Below, piece after piece: positions 1-7,998 of a stretch of 64,000 nucleotides of DNA. The notes under the pieces were generated by a model, which did no database searches, was not told the DNA's origin, and was given only the letters and a program-made list of their open reading frames with translations. The translations under genes and the position numbers were made by a program. The stretch's first letter is position 1; each line of letters begins with the position of its first letter. The DNA comes from Candidatus Nanosyncoccus alces (GTDB taxonomy: Bacteria; Patescibacteriota; Saccharimonadia; Saccharimonadales; Saccharimonadaceae), in NCBI RefSeq assembly GCF_004138395.1, contig NZ_PRLM01000001.1:1-64000 (forward strand). The letters run 5' to 3'.

Positions 1-293
1 TCGTGAGACAGTTCGGTTTATATCCGGCATGATCGTTAGGAATTTTGAGGAGATCTGTCTCTAGTACGAGAGGACCGAGATGGACGAATCTCTAGTGTAC
101 CGGTTGTGGTCACCTACTGCATCGCCGGGTAGCTATGTTCGGAAGAGATAAGCGCTGAAAGCATATTAAGCGCGAAGCCCACTCCAAGATAAGAATTCCC
201 TAGGAGACTCCAGAAAGAAGATCTGGTTGATAGGCGCAAGGTGGAAGCATGGCAACATGTGGAGCCGAAGCGTACTAATAGGTCCATCGCCTT
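1..293 (+). rRNA. 23S ribosomal RNA, 3' end (partial)
   Basis: The window opens inside 23S rRNA. The universal sarcin-ricin loop AGTACGAGAGGACCG lies near position 62-77, and the following helices match domain VI of large-subunit rRNA. The 3' boundary is estimated at about 290-295, just before a T-rich stretch; it cannot be placed exactly without the 5' end that pairs with it. A 5S gene follows on the same strand, so this is the tail of an rRNA operon. The short open frames read across it are not genes. Confidence 0.95.
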
Positions 294-463
294 TTTATGT
301 TCCATGTTCTCATTATAATTTTTGCCTTTGCGGCGACGCGGTGAGAATTTACGGCGAGAACATGGGAGACTTAGCTAGCAATCGGCGTTTGATACGTCGT
401 GCGTCATTAAAATCTAAACACCTTATGGACATCAATAGTAATAATAGTGACGCTGTTATTACG

Positions 464-572
464 ATTTGGTGCCCATAGCGCTGGGGAAATACCTGTTCCC
501 ATTCCGAACACAGAAGTCAAGCCCAGTAGCGCCGATTATACTGCTTTGCGGGAAACTAGGAAGGTGCCAAAT
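464..572 (+). rRNA. 5S ribosomal RNA
   Basis: The sequence has the 5S hallmarks: complementary ends (TTTGGTGCC near 465 with GGTGCCAAA near 563-571), the loop region CCGAACACAGAAGTCAAGC, and GCGGGAAACTAGG before the 3' helix. It lies about 170 nt after 23S. The spacer (about 294-463) holds no tRNA and no recognisable gene. End points are estimated from the terminal helix, within a few nucleotides. Confidence 0.93.
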
Positions 573-581
573 TATCGTTCT

Positions 582-603
582 GGGGCTTTCTTGAAAGAAA
601 GCC
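582..603 (+). terminator. Hairpin after 5S rRNA
   Basis: A perfect 10-bp stem, GGGCTTTCTT / AAGAAAGCCC, with a 2-nt loop lies 10 nt after the 5S gene. It has no T-run, so it may be a processing stem or the first of two terminators; a second hairpin with a T-run follows at 629. Confidence 0.6.
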
Positions 604-628
604 CAAACGAGAGAACTTATTATGAAAA

Positions 629-660
629 ATAAACTGGGAGTCAATTCCAGTTTATTTTTG
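629..660 (+). terminator. Rho-independent terminator of the rRNA operon
   Basis: The stem AATAAACTGG / CCAGTTTATT with a 9-nt loop is followed by TTTTTG. Together with the preceding hairpin it closes the rRNA operon. From 661 to 731 nothing else is recognised. Confidence 0.75.
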
Positions 661-731
661 TTTTAGGTGGGTCTTTTTTGCGCGAGATTTAAGATTAGTT
701 TGTTATGTGAGAATAAGGCCGCATCGCGACC

Positions 732-1112
732 TTATAAAAATGATTTAATTTTGGATGTTATTTCTGCTTCGAGAGTTTTATAATCTGTGCGAGTTGTATA
801 AAGCATGTAGCGTTTCCTTGGCGAGAATCCTGGATAAGCGATATTGAGTATTGCCAGAAACCAACTGGCATGTTCGACGTCTACAATCAAAAGCCCATCT
901 TCGTATTGGTATTTGAATGGGATGTTGGGGGCTTCAGGTGGAAAGCATAGTATTGCGTTTGTGGGCATTATCGGTGTGTCTACGGCGGTATAATTGCCGT
1001 CCGATAATATTTCGTAATACTGGTAGTTATCGAAGCTATGCTGATAATACACTAAAGCTATACGTTTGTGACTCGGGTCGATATTCGCTGCAAGTTCTAT
1101 CTCGATATTCAC
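732..1112 (-). CDS. Small protein of unknown function
   Basis: This 126-aa protein is not recognised. It has no signal peptide or membrane segment and is rich in Tyr, Phe and Ile in the first two thirds, so it is probably a small globular cytoplasmic protein. I chose the GTG at 1112 because AGGAGG ends 7 nt before it; the alternative TTG at 1121 would sit directly on the Shine-Dalgarno sequence. It stands alone between the rRNA operon and nusA and has its own promoter. The upstream motif ACAAAGGAGGTT also precedes another orphan gene (23448-23999), although the two proteins are not obviously related. Confidence 0.6.
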   Translation of the reverse strand: MNIEIELAANIDPSHKRIALVYYQHSFDNYQYYEILSDGNYTAVDTPIMPTNAILCFPPEAPNIPFKYQYEDGLLIVDVEHASWFLAILNIAYPGFSPRKRYMLYTTRTDYKTLEAEITSKIKSFL

Positions 1113-1145
1113 ACAAAACAACCTCCTTTGTAAAGTACTGTTGTA

Positions 1146-1174
1146 ATTTTAACATATTTTGTCTATAAAATCAA
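1146..1174 (-). promoter_or_regulatory. Promoter of the orphan gene at 732-1112
   Basis: On the minus strand, TTGATT (-35, 1174-1169) and TAAAAT (-10, 1151-1146) are separated by 17 nt, with TGT before the -10. The leader to the GTG start is about 25-30 nt and contains the strong ribosome binding site. Confidence 0.6.
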
Positions 1175-1203
1175 GTAGTAGTATGGCGGGTCTTTTTTGT
1201 GAG

Positions 1204-1233
1204 AAAAAAGTAGCTCCCTTATAAGGGGGCTAC
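1204..1233 (-). terminator. Terminator of nusA
   Basis: Read on the minus strand, GTAGC-CCCTT-ATA-AGGG-GCTAC forms a hairpin with two small mismatches, followed by six T. It lies 22 nt after the nusA stop codon. Confidence 0.75.
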
Positions 1234-1255
1234 TGGATATATGTTGGTATATGAA

Positions 1256-2374
1256 TTATTCTTCGGAAGAGGTCTCCTCGATGGCGGAAAGTAAAGAATC
1301 TTCCACATTCTTCTTTTTCTTCTTGGGCGCAGTTTTTTGAAGTTCAATATCGATGTCATAGCCAGTAAGTTTGGAGGCTAAGCGAACATTTTGACCTTGC
1401 TTACCGATGGCAATTGATTGTTGATCTTCGGAAACAAAGACCTTGGCTTTTTTGCCGTCGATTTCGACTTTATTGACTTCGGCAGGACTTAAAGCTTCGC
1501 GAATGTATTCCGAAGCGTTGTCGCTCCAAGTAATAACGTCGATTTTTTCGCGGTCGCCGATTTCGTTCATGACAGCTTGGACACGAATGCCGCGACCACC
1601 GACAAAGGTACCGACTGGATCGACACCGGGGACGGTAGATATAACGGCGATTTTGGTGCGGCGACCAGCTTCACGGGCGATGCCGCGGATTTCTACGGTG
1701 CCGTTTTCAAGTTCTGGGACTTCTTGACGGAAGAGATATTCTACGAACTCGGCGTTGCCACGGGAGAGGATGAGCTGAGCGCCGCGGTCACCGTGCTCGA
1801 TATTTTTGATATAGACCTTGATACGACTACCAACGGTATAGTATTCGCCATCGATTTGCTCGGAACGAGGCATGATGCCGGAGGCTCGGCCAAGGTCAAT
1901 ACGAACGAGTTTTGGCTCGATGCGTGACACTGTACCGGTAACGACGGTGCCGATTTTATCCTCAAACGCCGTAAGAACGGCATCGTTTTCGGCTTCGCGG
2001 AGACGCTGAACGACAACTTGTTTAGCAGTCATAGCGGCGACACGACCGAAGGTGCTGACTTTGGATTTTTCTTCGACGATGTCGCCGAGTTTGGCATCTT
2101 TGTTGTTTTCTAGAGCTTCGGCTAGAGGGATTTCGGTAGATGGGTTATAGCCCACACCATCTTCGATGACTTCACGAGCAACGTAGACGTCGGCTTCACC
2201 AGTTTTGGTGTTCAGGACGGCGCGGACGTTCATCTCGCGATCGCCGTTATCTTTGCGCCAAGCGGCAGCAATAGCTTGTTCGATTACATTTAAGACAGTG
2301 TCTTTTGGTAAGCCTTTTTCTTCGGCAATAATATCTACCATGGCAGACATCTGTTTAAGATCTAGATTTTCCAT
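1256..2374 (-). CDS. nusA: Transcription termination/antitermination factor NusA
   Basis: NusA binds RNA polymerase and nascent RNA and modulates pausing, termination and antitermination. The 372-aa product has the N-terminal RNA-polymerase-binding domain (about 1-125), an S1 domain (about 130-200) and two KH domains, ending in the typical IGKQGQNVRLASKLTGYDI segment. The tail is a lysine run followed by an acidic end, without the extra acidic repeats of E. coli NusA, so its length matches the Firmicutes type. I chose ATG 2374 (MENLDLKQ) because AAAGGA lies 5 nt upstream and the upstream extension lacks similarity. It is monocistronic here, not in the usual nusA-infB cluster, and is divergent from rnj. 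Confidence 0.95.
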   Translation of the reverse strand: MENLDLKQMSAMVDIIAEEKGLPKDTVLNVIEQAIAAAWRKDNGDREMNVRAVLNTKTGEADVYVAREVIEDGVGYNPSTEIPLAEALENNKDAKLGDIVEEKSKVSTFGRVAAMTAKQVVVQRLREAENDAVLTAFEDKIGTVVTGTVSRIEPKLVRIDLGRASGIMPRSEQIDGEYYTVGSRIKVYIKNIEHGDRGAQLILSRGNAEFVEYLFRQEVPELENGTVEIRGIAREAGRRTKIAVISTVPGVDPVGTFVGGRGIRVQAVMNEIGDREKIDVITWSDNASEYIREALSPAEVNKVEIDGKKAKVFVSEDQQSIAIGKQGQNVRLASKLTGYDIDIELQKTAPKKKKKNVEDSLLSAIEETSSEE

Positions 2375-2435
2375 TTGGTCCTTTCTGTTAAAAATACCGC
2401 CTCTTTTTGGGAGCCGGTCGAATCTGTATATCTTG

Positions 2436-2479
2436 ATTGTAACAAAAAACTTGAAAAAGTGCAAGAGGTTTGGTATAAT
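2436..2479. promoter_or_regulatory. Overlapping divergent promoters of nusA and rnj
   Basis: Toward rnj: TTGAAA (2451-2456), a 17-nt spacer, and TATAAT (2474-2479) preceded by TGG. Toward nusA (minus strand): TTGCAC (2464-2459), a 17-nt spacer, and TACAAT (2441-2436). The two -35 regions lie within each other's spacers, so RNA polymerase can occupy only one promoter at a time. This couples expression of a transcription factor with that of an RNase. Confidence 0.75.
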
Positions 2480-2517
2480 TAGAGTAACAGAGTTTGCTTG
2501 TAATAAAAAGGAAAATT

Positions 2518-4683
2518 ATGAATTTAAAAGAGGAGGAGCGTCGTGCACGCTTGCTAAAATCTAGGGCTGAGAGGCTGCCAGATATCAAAAAACAGTTTGA
2601 GATGGCACAAAACCGTAATTTTAACTCTAATTTCGCCCCCGGGGGAAAAGATGCAAAGCTGGTGGGTAAGACAGCCAAACGCACTAAAAACGCCGGAAAA
2701 GGGCCAAAAAATGGCTCTGAGGGCAAAAATACAAACGCGAAAGCGGTAAAAGGCAACAAAAAAGTTGTTAAAACAGCACAAACTGAGGCGGAAAAGCGAA
2801 AAGTAAATCTATCTGTGAGCACACGTAAGGGAGAGATGGTGCATCATCAACGAATGCTTTCTCAAGATGTGAACGCACAAGCAACGCAGCATATTATAGG
2901 GGTGCCAGTGAATAAATCACGTTATAATGGCTATGGTGGTACTCAGGTAACGAATGCACAGTTAAAGTCGGCGCGACCAGATCCGGAATCGGTGCGAATT
3001 ATCCCGATTGGGGGTTTGGGTGAGTTTGGTATCGGTAAAAACATGACTTTAATCGAGTACAAGTCTGAGATGATTGTGGTAGACATGGGGGTGCTGTTTG
3101 CCGGCGAGGATTATCCTGGGGTAAATTACATGATTCCAGATATTAAATATTTAGAAGATAATCGCGATAAGGTAAAGGCAATTTGCTTTACACATGCGCA
3201 CTTGGACCATATTGGGGCGTGTAAACATTTGCTACCAAAATTTGGGCCTTTGGTGCCGATATATGGGACCGATTTTACGATTGGGATGATAGAACGGCAA
3301 ATGAGTGAGCTTCAAGATGAGCCAGACATGAATTACGTGAAAGTGGATCCATTTAAACATGAAAAGTTTCAGGTTTCGGAGCACTTGAGCGTGGAATTTA
3401 TCCATACTTTGCACTCTATTCCAGGAAATACGGCAATTGTAGTGCGAACGCCGAATGGGGTGATTTATCTGTCCGGTGACTGGCGGCACGAAGAAAATCC
3501 GATGGGAATACAGACGGACTATGCGCGGATAGATGAGATTGTGGCAAAGGAAGGCATTGATTTGATGCTAAATGAGTCTACGAATATTGACTCGCCGGGA
3601 CGCCATCCGCATTCAGAATATGATGTGGGGGAGAATTTGGGCCGGGTAATGGACCATTATGCGAGTGGACGGGTGATTATTTCGTGCTTTTCGTCACAGA
3701 TTTTAAGAATTGAATTGATTTTGAAAGAAGCAGCTAAACGTGGAAGAAAAGTTGCATTTAGTGGTTTTTCGATGATCAATAACGTGGAGGTGGCGCTCCG
3801 TGCTAAGTCTATTAAGGTTCCAAAAGATACGATTGTAAAAATGGAAGACATTATAAAGATGCCGGACGAGAAAGTTTGTATAGTGTGTACGGGCTCGCAG
3901 GGGGAATTAAATGCGGTGTTGAATCGGATGGTGACGGGTGCGCATAAGTATATTAAGATTAAATCTACTGACACGATAGTATTTTCGTCTAACCCGATTC
4001 CGGGTAATGAACCACATGTAGTAAATACTGTGGACGGGTTATTGCGTGAGGGTGCACAGGTAATCCAAAACGGTAAGACGCACTTAACGAATATTGGGCC
4101 TTTGCATTTGTCTGGGCATGCCTATTATGAGGATCATGTGGAATTTGTGACGAGGTTGCAGCCGAAGAACTATATGCCATATCATGGTGAGTTTTATATG
4201 TTAGAGCATAATGCTGAGATGGCGGAAAATGTGGTAGGGATTGCAAAAGAGCGGATATTGATTGCGGATGATGGTGATGTGGTGGAATTGACTCCGGAAA
4301 AGAAGATAAGAAAGTGTGGACGGATACACGTGGGGAATAAGTTATATGATGATGCGGATCAGCCGGTACATGAAGCAGTAGTAAAAGACCGGATTCATAT
4401 TTCGCGCGAAGGTATCTTTGTGATTGTACTAACTTTGAGCAAGAAAACAGGGCATTTGATGAAAACGCCGGATATTGTGTCGCGAGCGTTTATATATTTA
4501 GATAATTCGGAAGAGTTAATTGGAAAGATACGGCATTATTTGAGGCAGAAGACGGATAAATCTATTTCTACTGACCCAGAGATGAAAGTACTGAAAGAAG
4601 AAATTAAGGAAGATATTACGCATATCTTGTTTGATGCGACTGGACATACACCGATTGTGATACCGGTGATAAATAAAGTTTAG
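2518..4683 (+). CDS. rnj: Ribonuclease J
   Basis: RNase J is a metallo-beta-lactamase/beta-CASP nuclease with 5'-3' exonuclease and endonuclease activity in mRNA decay and rRNA maturation. The 721-aa product has the metal-binding motif HAHLDH at about residue 225, LSGDWRH, the beta-CASP motif GSQGEL, LHLSGHA, and the C-terminal MPYHGEFYML region. An N-terminal extension of about 150 residues, rich in Lys, Asn and Ala and probably disordered, precedes the catalytic part; classical RNase J is about 555 aa. I chose ATG 2518 because AAGGA lies 7 nt upstream; the TTG at 2494 has no such site. The extension contains a CCCCCGGGGG palindrome near 2636-2645. Confidence 0.93.
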   Translation: MNLKEEERRARLLKSRAERLPDIKKQFEMAQNRNFNSNFAPGGKDAKLVGKTAKRTKNAGKGPKNGSEGKNTNAKAVKGNKKVVKTAQTEAEKRKVNLSVSTRKGEMVHHQRMLSQDVNAQATQHIIGVPVNKSRYNGYGGTQVTNAQLKSARPDPESVRIIPIGGLGEFGIGKNMTLIEYKSEMIVVDMGVLFAGEDYPGVNYMIPDIKYLEDNRDKVKAICFTHAHLDHIGACKHLLPKFGPLVPIYGTDFTIGMIERQMSELQDEPDMNYVKVDPFKHEKFQVSEHLSVEFIHTLHSIPGNTAIVVRTPNGVIYLSGDWRHEENPMGIQTDYARIDEIVAKEGIDLMLNESTNIDSPGRHPHSEYDVGENLGRVMDHYASGRVIISCFSSQILRIELILKEAAKRGRKVAFSGFSMINNVEVALRAKSIKVPKDTIVKMEDIIKMPDEKVCIVCTGSQGELNAVLNRMVTGAHKYIKIKSTDTIVFSSNPIPGNEPHVVNTVDGLLREGAQVIQNGKTHLTNIGPLHLSGHAYYEDHVEFVTRLQPKNYMPYHGEFYMLEHNAEMAENVVGIAKERILIADDGDVVELTPEKKIRKCGRIHVGNKLYDDADQPVHEAVVKDRIHISREGIFVIVLTLSKKTGHLMKTPDIVSRAFIYLDNSEELIGKIRHYLRQKTDKSISTDPEMKVLKEEIKEDITHILFDATGHTPIVIPVINKV

Positions 4684-4779
4684 AGTGAGTATATCGCTAA
4701 ATGACTGTTGAAAGGTTAAGGTTTTTGTTCTATTGAAAAAATAATGAAGGTATCGGATAATAGAGGAAAAGGAGATAAA

Positions 4780-5325
4780 ATGAGCGGGATTTATGACTTT
4801 AAGGTAAAAAATCGCAAAGGTGAAGAAGTAGATTTGGCGGATTATAAGGGTAAAGCTTTATTGATCGTCAATACGGCGACAGGGTGTGGGTTTACGCCAC
4901 AATATGAAGGGTTGGAAGATTTGTATGAGAAATACCATAGTAAGGGATTAGATATTTTGGATTTTCCGTGTAATCAGTTTGGGCATCAGGCGCCGGGGAC
5001 GGATGATGAGATTCATGAATTTTGTACAGCGAAGTATAAAACGACTTTTGATCAGTTAGCGAAGATAGAGGTAAATGGTGATAAAGCGGATCCGTTGTTC
5101 GTGTATTTAAAAGAAGAAATTAGTGAAGACCCAGAACCGAAGGGGATGAAAAATAAGGTTGCGATGGCGGCAATTTCTAAACTGCCGGGCGTAGGGAAAG
5201 AGAAAGGGTTTATCAAGTGGAACTTTACGAAGTTTTTGGTGGATAGGGATGGTAAAGTGGTAGATAGATTTGGCCCGACGGACGAGCCGAAAGATTTTGA
5301 AGGAAGGATAAAAGAATGTCTGTAG
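4780..5325 (+). CDS. Glutathione peroxidase family protein (probably thioredoxin-dependent peroxidase)
   Basis: This 181-aa thioredoxin-fold peroxidase has the peroxidatic Cys in NTATGCGFTPQY (about residue 36, a TGT codon, not selenocysteine), the FPCNQFGHQ motif with a second Cys, and WNFTKFLVD near the C terminus, giving the Cys-Gln-Trp-Asn catalytic set. Cys-type family members usually reduce peroxides with thioredoxin rather than glutathione. The context supports this: trxA overlaps its 3' end by 10 nt and trxB follows directly. I chose ATG 4780 because AAGGAG lies upstream. The operon would remove hydrogen and lipid peroxides in the cytoplasm. Confidence 0.88.
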   Translation: MSGIYDFKVKNRKGEEVDLADYKGKALLIVNTATGCGFTPQYEGLEDLYEKYHSKGLDILDFPCNQFGHQAPGTDDEIHEFCTAKYKTTFDQLAKIEVNGDKADPLFVYLKEEISEDPEPKGMKNKVAMAAISKLPGVGKEKGFIKWNFTKFLVDRDGKVVDRFGPTDEPKDFEGRIKECL

Positions 5326-5573
5326 AATTGATTGATTTTTATGCGGACTGGTGTGGGCCGTGCCAAATGATGAAGCCGGTGGTGGCGGAGCTGGAAAAAG
5401 TGCACCCGGAAATAAAAGTAACATCGGTAAACATAGATGAAGAAGATGAGTTGGCCGAGAAGTATGGTGTATCCTCTATTCCCTGTTTTGTGGTGCTGAG
5501 AGATGGCAAAGAAGTGGCACGAGAAGTGGGTGTGGTGCCGCTAAAAAAGCTAGAAAAAATGTTGGAGAAATAA
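5316..5573 (+). CDS. trxA: Thioredoxin (short form)
   Basis: The active site WCGPC is at residues 12-16, and the cis-proline segment GVSSIPCFVV lies near residues 50-59. At 85 aa it is shorter than the usual 105-110 aa because the first beta strand and helix are missing; the protein starts directly at the central strand (ELIDFYADWCGPC). It overlaps gpx by 10 nt and its TAA shares a base with the trxB start, so the three genes are translationally coupled. It probably carries electrons from TrxB to the peroxidase and other disulfide targets. Confidence 0.9.
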   Translation: MSVELIDFYADWCGPCQMMKPVVAELEKVHPEIKVTSVNIDEEDELAEKYGVSSIPCFVVLRDGKEVAREVGVVPLKKLEKMLEK

Positions 5574-6496
5574 TGAAACATTACGACGTGATAGTAGTGG
5601 GGGGCGGGATTGCCGGGATGACAGCGGCGATTTATGTGCGACGAGCAAACAAGACAGTGCTGGTGTTAGAAGGTCGGACTTATGGCGGACAGATTATTAA
5701 TACGCTAAATATTGAAAACTGGCCAGGCGATATGGGAGTGAGCGGGGTGGATTTGGTGCAGAAGATTTACCAGCAGATGACGGAACTGGGTGCGAAGATG
5801 GAATTTGAAACTGTGACAGCAGTGGAGAGAAGTGACAATGGGTTTATGGTGAAAACGGAAGACGAAACATACACAGCTGGTGCGGTGATATTAGCAGTGG
5901 GGGCAGAAGATAAAAAGCTGGGCTTAGCTAGCGAAGAGAAATTTACTGGCCGGGGAGTGAGTTACTGTGCAACGTGTGACGGGGCGTTTTATAAAGGTAA
6001 AAAGGTTGCGGTGATAGGCGGCGGCAATACGGCGTTGTATGATGCATTGTATCTGGCGGATATTGTAGAAAAAGTGTATTTGGTGCACCGCAGGAGTGAG
6101 TTTAGGGGCGACGCGGTATTGGTGGAGCGGCTATGCGGTAAAAGTAATGTAGAATTTGTGCTGGGATATGTACCAGAAGAAATTGTGGGTGGTAAAAAAG
6201 TTTCTGGTGTGAGGCTGGTGTCAAGTGGTAAAGTGGCAGACGTGAAAGACGGAATGGACCTGGACATAGATGGGGTGTTTGTGGCGATAGGGAAATTACC
6301 AATGACGGGGGGCTTTGCAGGGCTGGTAGAGCTGGATACTGGTGGATATATTAAAGCGGCAGAAGATTGTGTGACGAGCTGCCCGGGGGTGTTCGCGGCA
6401 GGGGATTGCCGAGTGAAAGATATGCGGCAGTTGGTGACAGCGGCGGCAGATGGTGCAGTAGCAGCTGACAAAGCGGTAAATTATTCAAATAATTAA
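5573..6496 (+). CDS. trxB: Thioredoxin reductase (NADPH)
   Basis: This 307-aa FAD/NAD(P)-dependent disulfide reductase has the FAD-binding GGGIAGMTAAIY near the N terminus, the redox-active CATCD at about residues 132-136, the NADPH-binding GGGNTA, and the C-terminal FAD motif GVFAAGDC. Length and order match bacterial low-molecular-weight TrxB. Its start overlaps the trxA stop by one base. It would reduce TrxA with NADPH and so feed the peroxidase encoded first in the operon. Confidence 0.95.
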   Translation: MKHYDVIVVGGGIAGMTAAIYVRRANKTVLVLEGRTYGGQIINTLNIENWPGDMGVSGVDLVQKIYQQMTELGAKMEFETVTAVERSDNGFMVKTEDETYTAGAVILAVGAEDKKLGLASEEKFTGRGVSYCATCDGAFYKGKKVAVIGGGNTALYDALYLADIVEKVYLVHRRSEFRGDAVLVERLCGKSNVEFVLGYVPEEIVGGKKVSGVRLVSSGKVADVKDGMDLDIDGVFVAIGKLPMTGGFAGLVELDTGGYIKAAEDCVTSCPGVFAAGDCRVKDMRQLVTAAADGAVAADKAVNYSNN

Positions 6497-6497
6497 T

Positions 6498-6998
6498 ATG
6501 GTAGATAAAGCGACTGAGGCGGAGTGGGAAAAATCCAAACGGATAGAAGCGGAGCGGATGAAGGCCGTGCGGGCTTTGGAGACGGAAAAGTCTGATAGTG
6601 CAAATGTGGCGTATCTAGATCCGCAGACGACAAAAGTGAAAGGCTGGTCTAGCGACAAAAATGTGATATTAGCTAGTATAGAGAGACTAGGTAATAGGTC
6701 TGTAGTGTTGGCGGTTGCAGGCGTGGCGTTAGGCGTAGTGGGCTATGGCGGTGGTATGGTGACTTCGAGCTTTCAATTGGGAATGGCAGGAGTTATGATC
6801 TCTGGATTGCCAAGTGGGGCTGGTTTCATTTGTTTAGGATTAGCAGTATTGATGGCGGTGATTACGATTGGTAGTGAAATTTGGCGTAAAGTTAAACATA
6901 AACAGAGAGTTGGTGCGGCGTTTGGTTCGGCTATTGGTGCGATAGTAATTGTAGTGGTTTATGTATTAATAAGATGGCTGATTATTAGATTTGGCTAA
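6498..6998 (+). CDS. Small membrane protein of unknown function
   Basis: This 166-aa protein has a charged N-terminal cytoplasmic part of about 65 residues (rich in Glu, Lys, Arg) and then about three hydrophobic segments: SVVLAVAGVALGVVGYG, GFICLGLAVLMAVITIG and GAIVIVVVYVLIRWLIIRF. No family is recognised. The ATG follows the trxB stop after a single base and no Shine-Dalgarno is seen, so translation is probably coupled to trxB. A functional tie to the redox operon is only positional. Confidence 0.65.
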   Translation: MVDKATEAEWEKSKRIEAERMKAVRALETEKSDSANVAYLDPQTTKVKGWSSDKNVILASIERLGNRSVVLAVAGVALGVVGYGGGMVTSSFQLGMAGVMISGLPSGAGFICLGLAVLMAVITIGSEIWRKVKHKQRVGAAFGSAIGAIVIVVVYVLIRWLIIRFG

Positions 6999-7002
6999 AA
7001 TG

Positions 7003-7011
7003 TGGTATAAT
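7003..7011 (+). promoter_or_regulatory. Extended -10 promoter of tRNA-Leu(UAA)
   Basis: TGGTATAAT, an extended -10 element, lies 8 nt before the tRNA; no good -35 is visible. The same TGNTATAAT form recurs before many genes in this window. Confidence 0.7.
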
Positions 7012-7019
7012 AATGATGT

Positions 7020-7104
7020 GCTCGGATGGCGGAACTGGTATACGCGTTCGACTTAAAATCGAATGGGGAAACCCGTGCGGGTTCGATTCCCGCTCCGAGC
7101 ACCA
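7020..7104 (+). tRNA. tRNA-Leu (anticodon UAA)
   Basis: The acceptor GCTCGGA pairs with TCCGAGC. The anticodon loop CTTAAAA reads UAA, a long variable arm marks the leucine class, and the T arm is GCGGGTTCGATTCCCGC. The CCA end is encoded. The GT8 gene starts 39 nt downstream. Confidence 0.96.
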
Positions 7105-7143
7105 TGTCGAGCTTTGAGATTAAAGTAGGGTTCAGAGTTCGCC

Positions 7144-7968
7144 ATGAATATATTATATTGTGGCGATAAGGGGATAGCGCGGGGGGTGTTAGTTTCGATT
7201 TTGTCTCTAGTGAAAAATAATTTTGAACCGCTGAATATTTATATTCTGACGATAAATTATGAAGATACTGCGGCGTTTGCAGAAAAAGCGGCGAAGTTTT
7301 TGGATAAGTTGGTGAAAGAAAAAAATGCGAAAAGTTTTGTGAAACTGATTGATGCTACGGATGTATTTGTAGAGAATTTGCCAAAGAAGAACATGGGATC
7401 GTATTTTACACCATGCTCGATGCTTCGGCTCTATATGGATAAAGTGCCGGAAATTGCGAAGTTAGATAGAGTGTTATATTTAGATTATGATGTGGTGTGC
7501 CGAAAGGATATCAGTAATTTTTATAATATGAATTTGACTGGAGTGGAAGCGGCGGGGGTGCTAGATATTTATGGGAAGAATTTTTATCATTACCGCGGGA
7601 TATTAAATTTTGATTATATGAATTCTGGGGTGATGCTATTTAATATGCCGGAATGTATAAAAACGAAAATGTTTGAAAAGGCGGTAAGGTTATGTGCGGA
7701 GCGGTGGATGATGCTAGCGGACCAAGCGGCGCTAAACAAAGCCATTGCGCGGCGAAAATTGGTGGCGCGAAAATATAATGAACAAGGTGAACGGCCGAAG
7801 GAAGATACGGTATTGCATCACTTCAGTAACAATTTTAAGTTTTGGCCGTATTTTAGGGTGCAAAAAGTGAAACCGTTTGAGGTGGAAAAGATTCACAAGG
7901 TTTTGAAGATTACGGAATATGATGATATCTTGGCAGATTACGAAAAACTTAAAGCTAATGTGATATAA
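7144..7968 (+). CDS. Glycosyltransferase family 8 protein
   Basis: This 274-aa protein resembles GT8 retaining galactosyl/glucosyltransferases, which use nucleotide sugars. It has an N-terminal MNILYCGDKGI strand, the metal-binding DxD motif in LYLDYDVVCRKDI (about residues 112-122), and the family segment FDYMNSGVMLFNM. The C terminus contains the HHFSNNFKFWPY region that closes the active site. It opens a run of three genes (GT8, PlsC-like, GT8) probably making a glycolipid or surface glycan. Its start has no clear Shine-Dalgarno and it may be co-transcribed from the tRNA-Leu promoter. Confidence 0.82.
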   Translation: MNILYCGDKGIARGVLVSILSLVKNNFEPLNIYILTINYEDTAAFAEKAAKFLDKLVKEKNAKSFVKLIDATDVFVENLPKKNMGSYFTPCSMLRLYMDKVPEIAKLDRVLYLDYDVVCRKDISNFYNMNLTGVEAAGVLDIYGKNFYHYRGILNFDYMNSGVMLFNMPECIKTKMFEKAVRLCAERWMMLADQAALNKAIARRKLVARKYNEQGERPKEDTVLHHFSNNFKFWPYFRVQKVKPFEVEKIHKVLKITEYDDILADYEKLKANVI

Positions 7969-7998
7969 TGAATTTTAAGTTTATTTTAAAGAATTGAG

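Noticed and set aside
227-632. Small frames across 23S, the spacer and 5S
   Set aside because: They lie in rRNA genes or their spacer and have no translation signals.
4880-4895. Selenocysteine in the glutathione peroxidase
   Set aside because: The peroxidatic residue is encoded by TGT (cysteine), not TGA.
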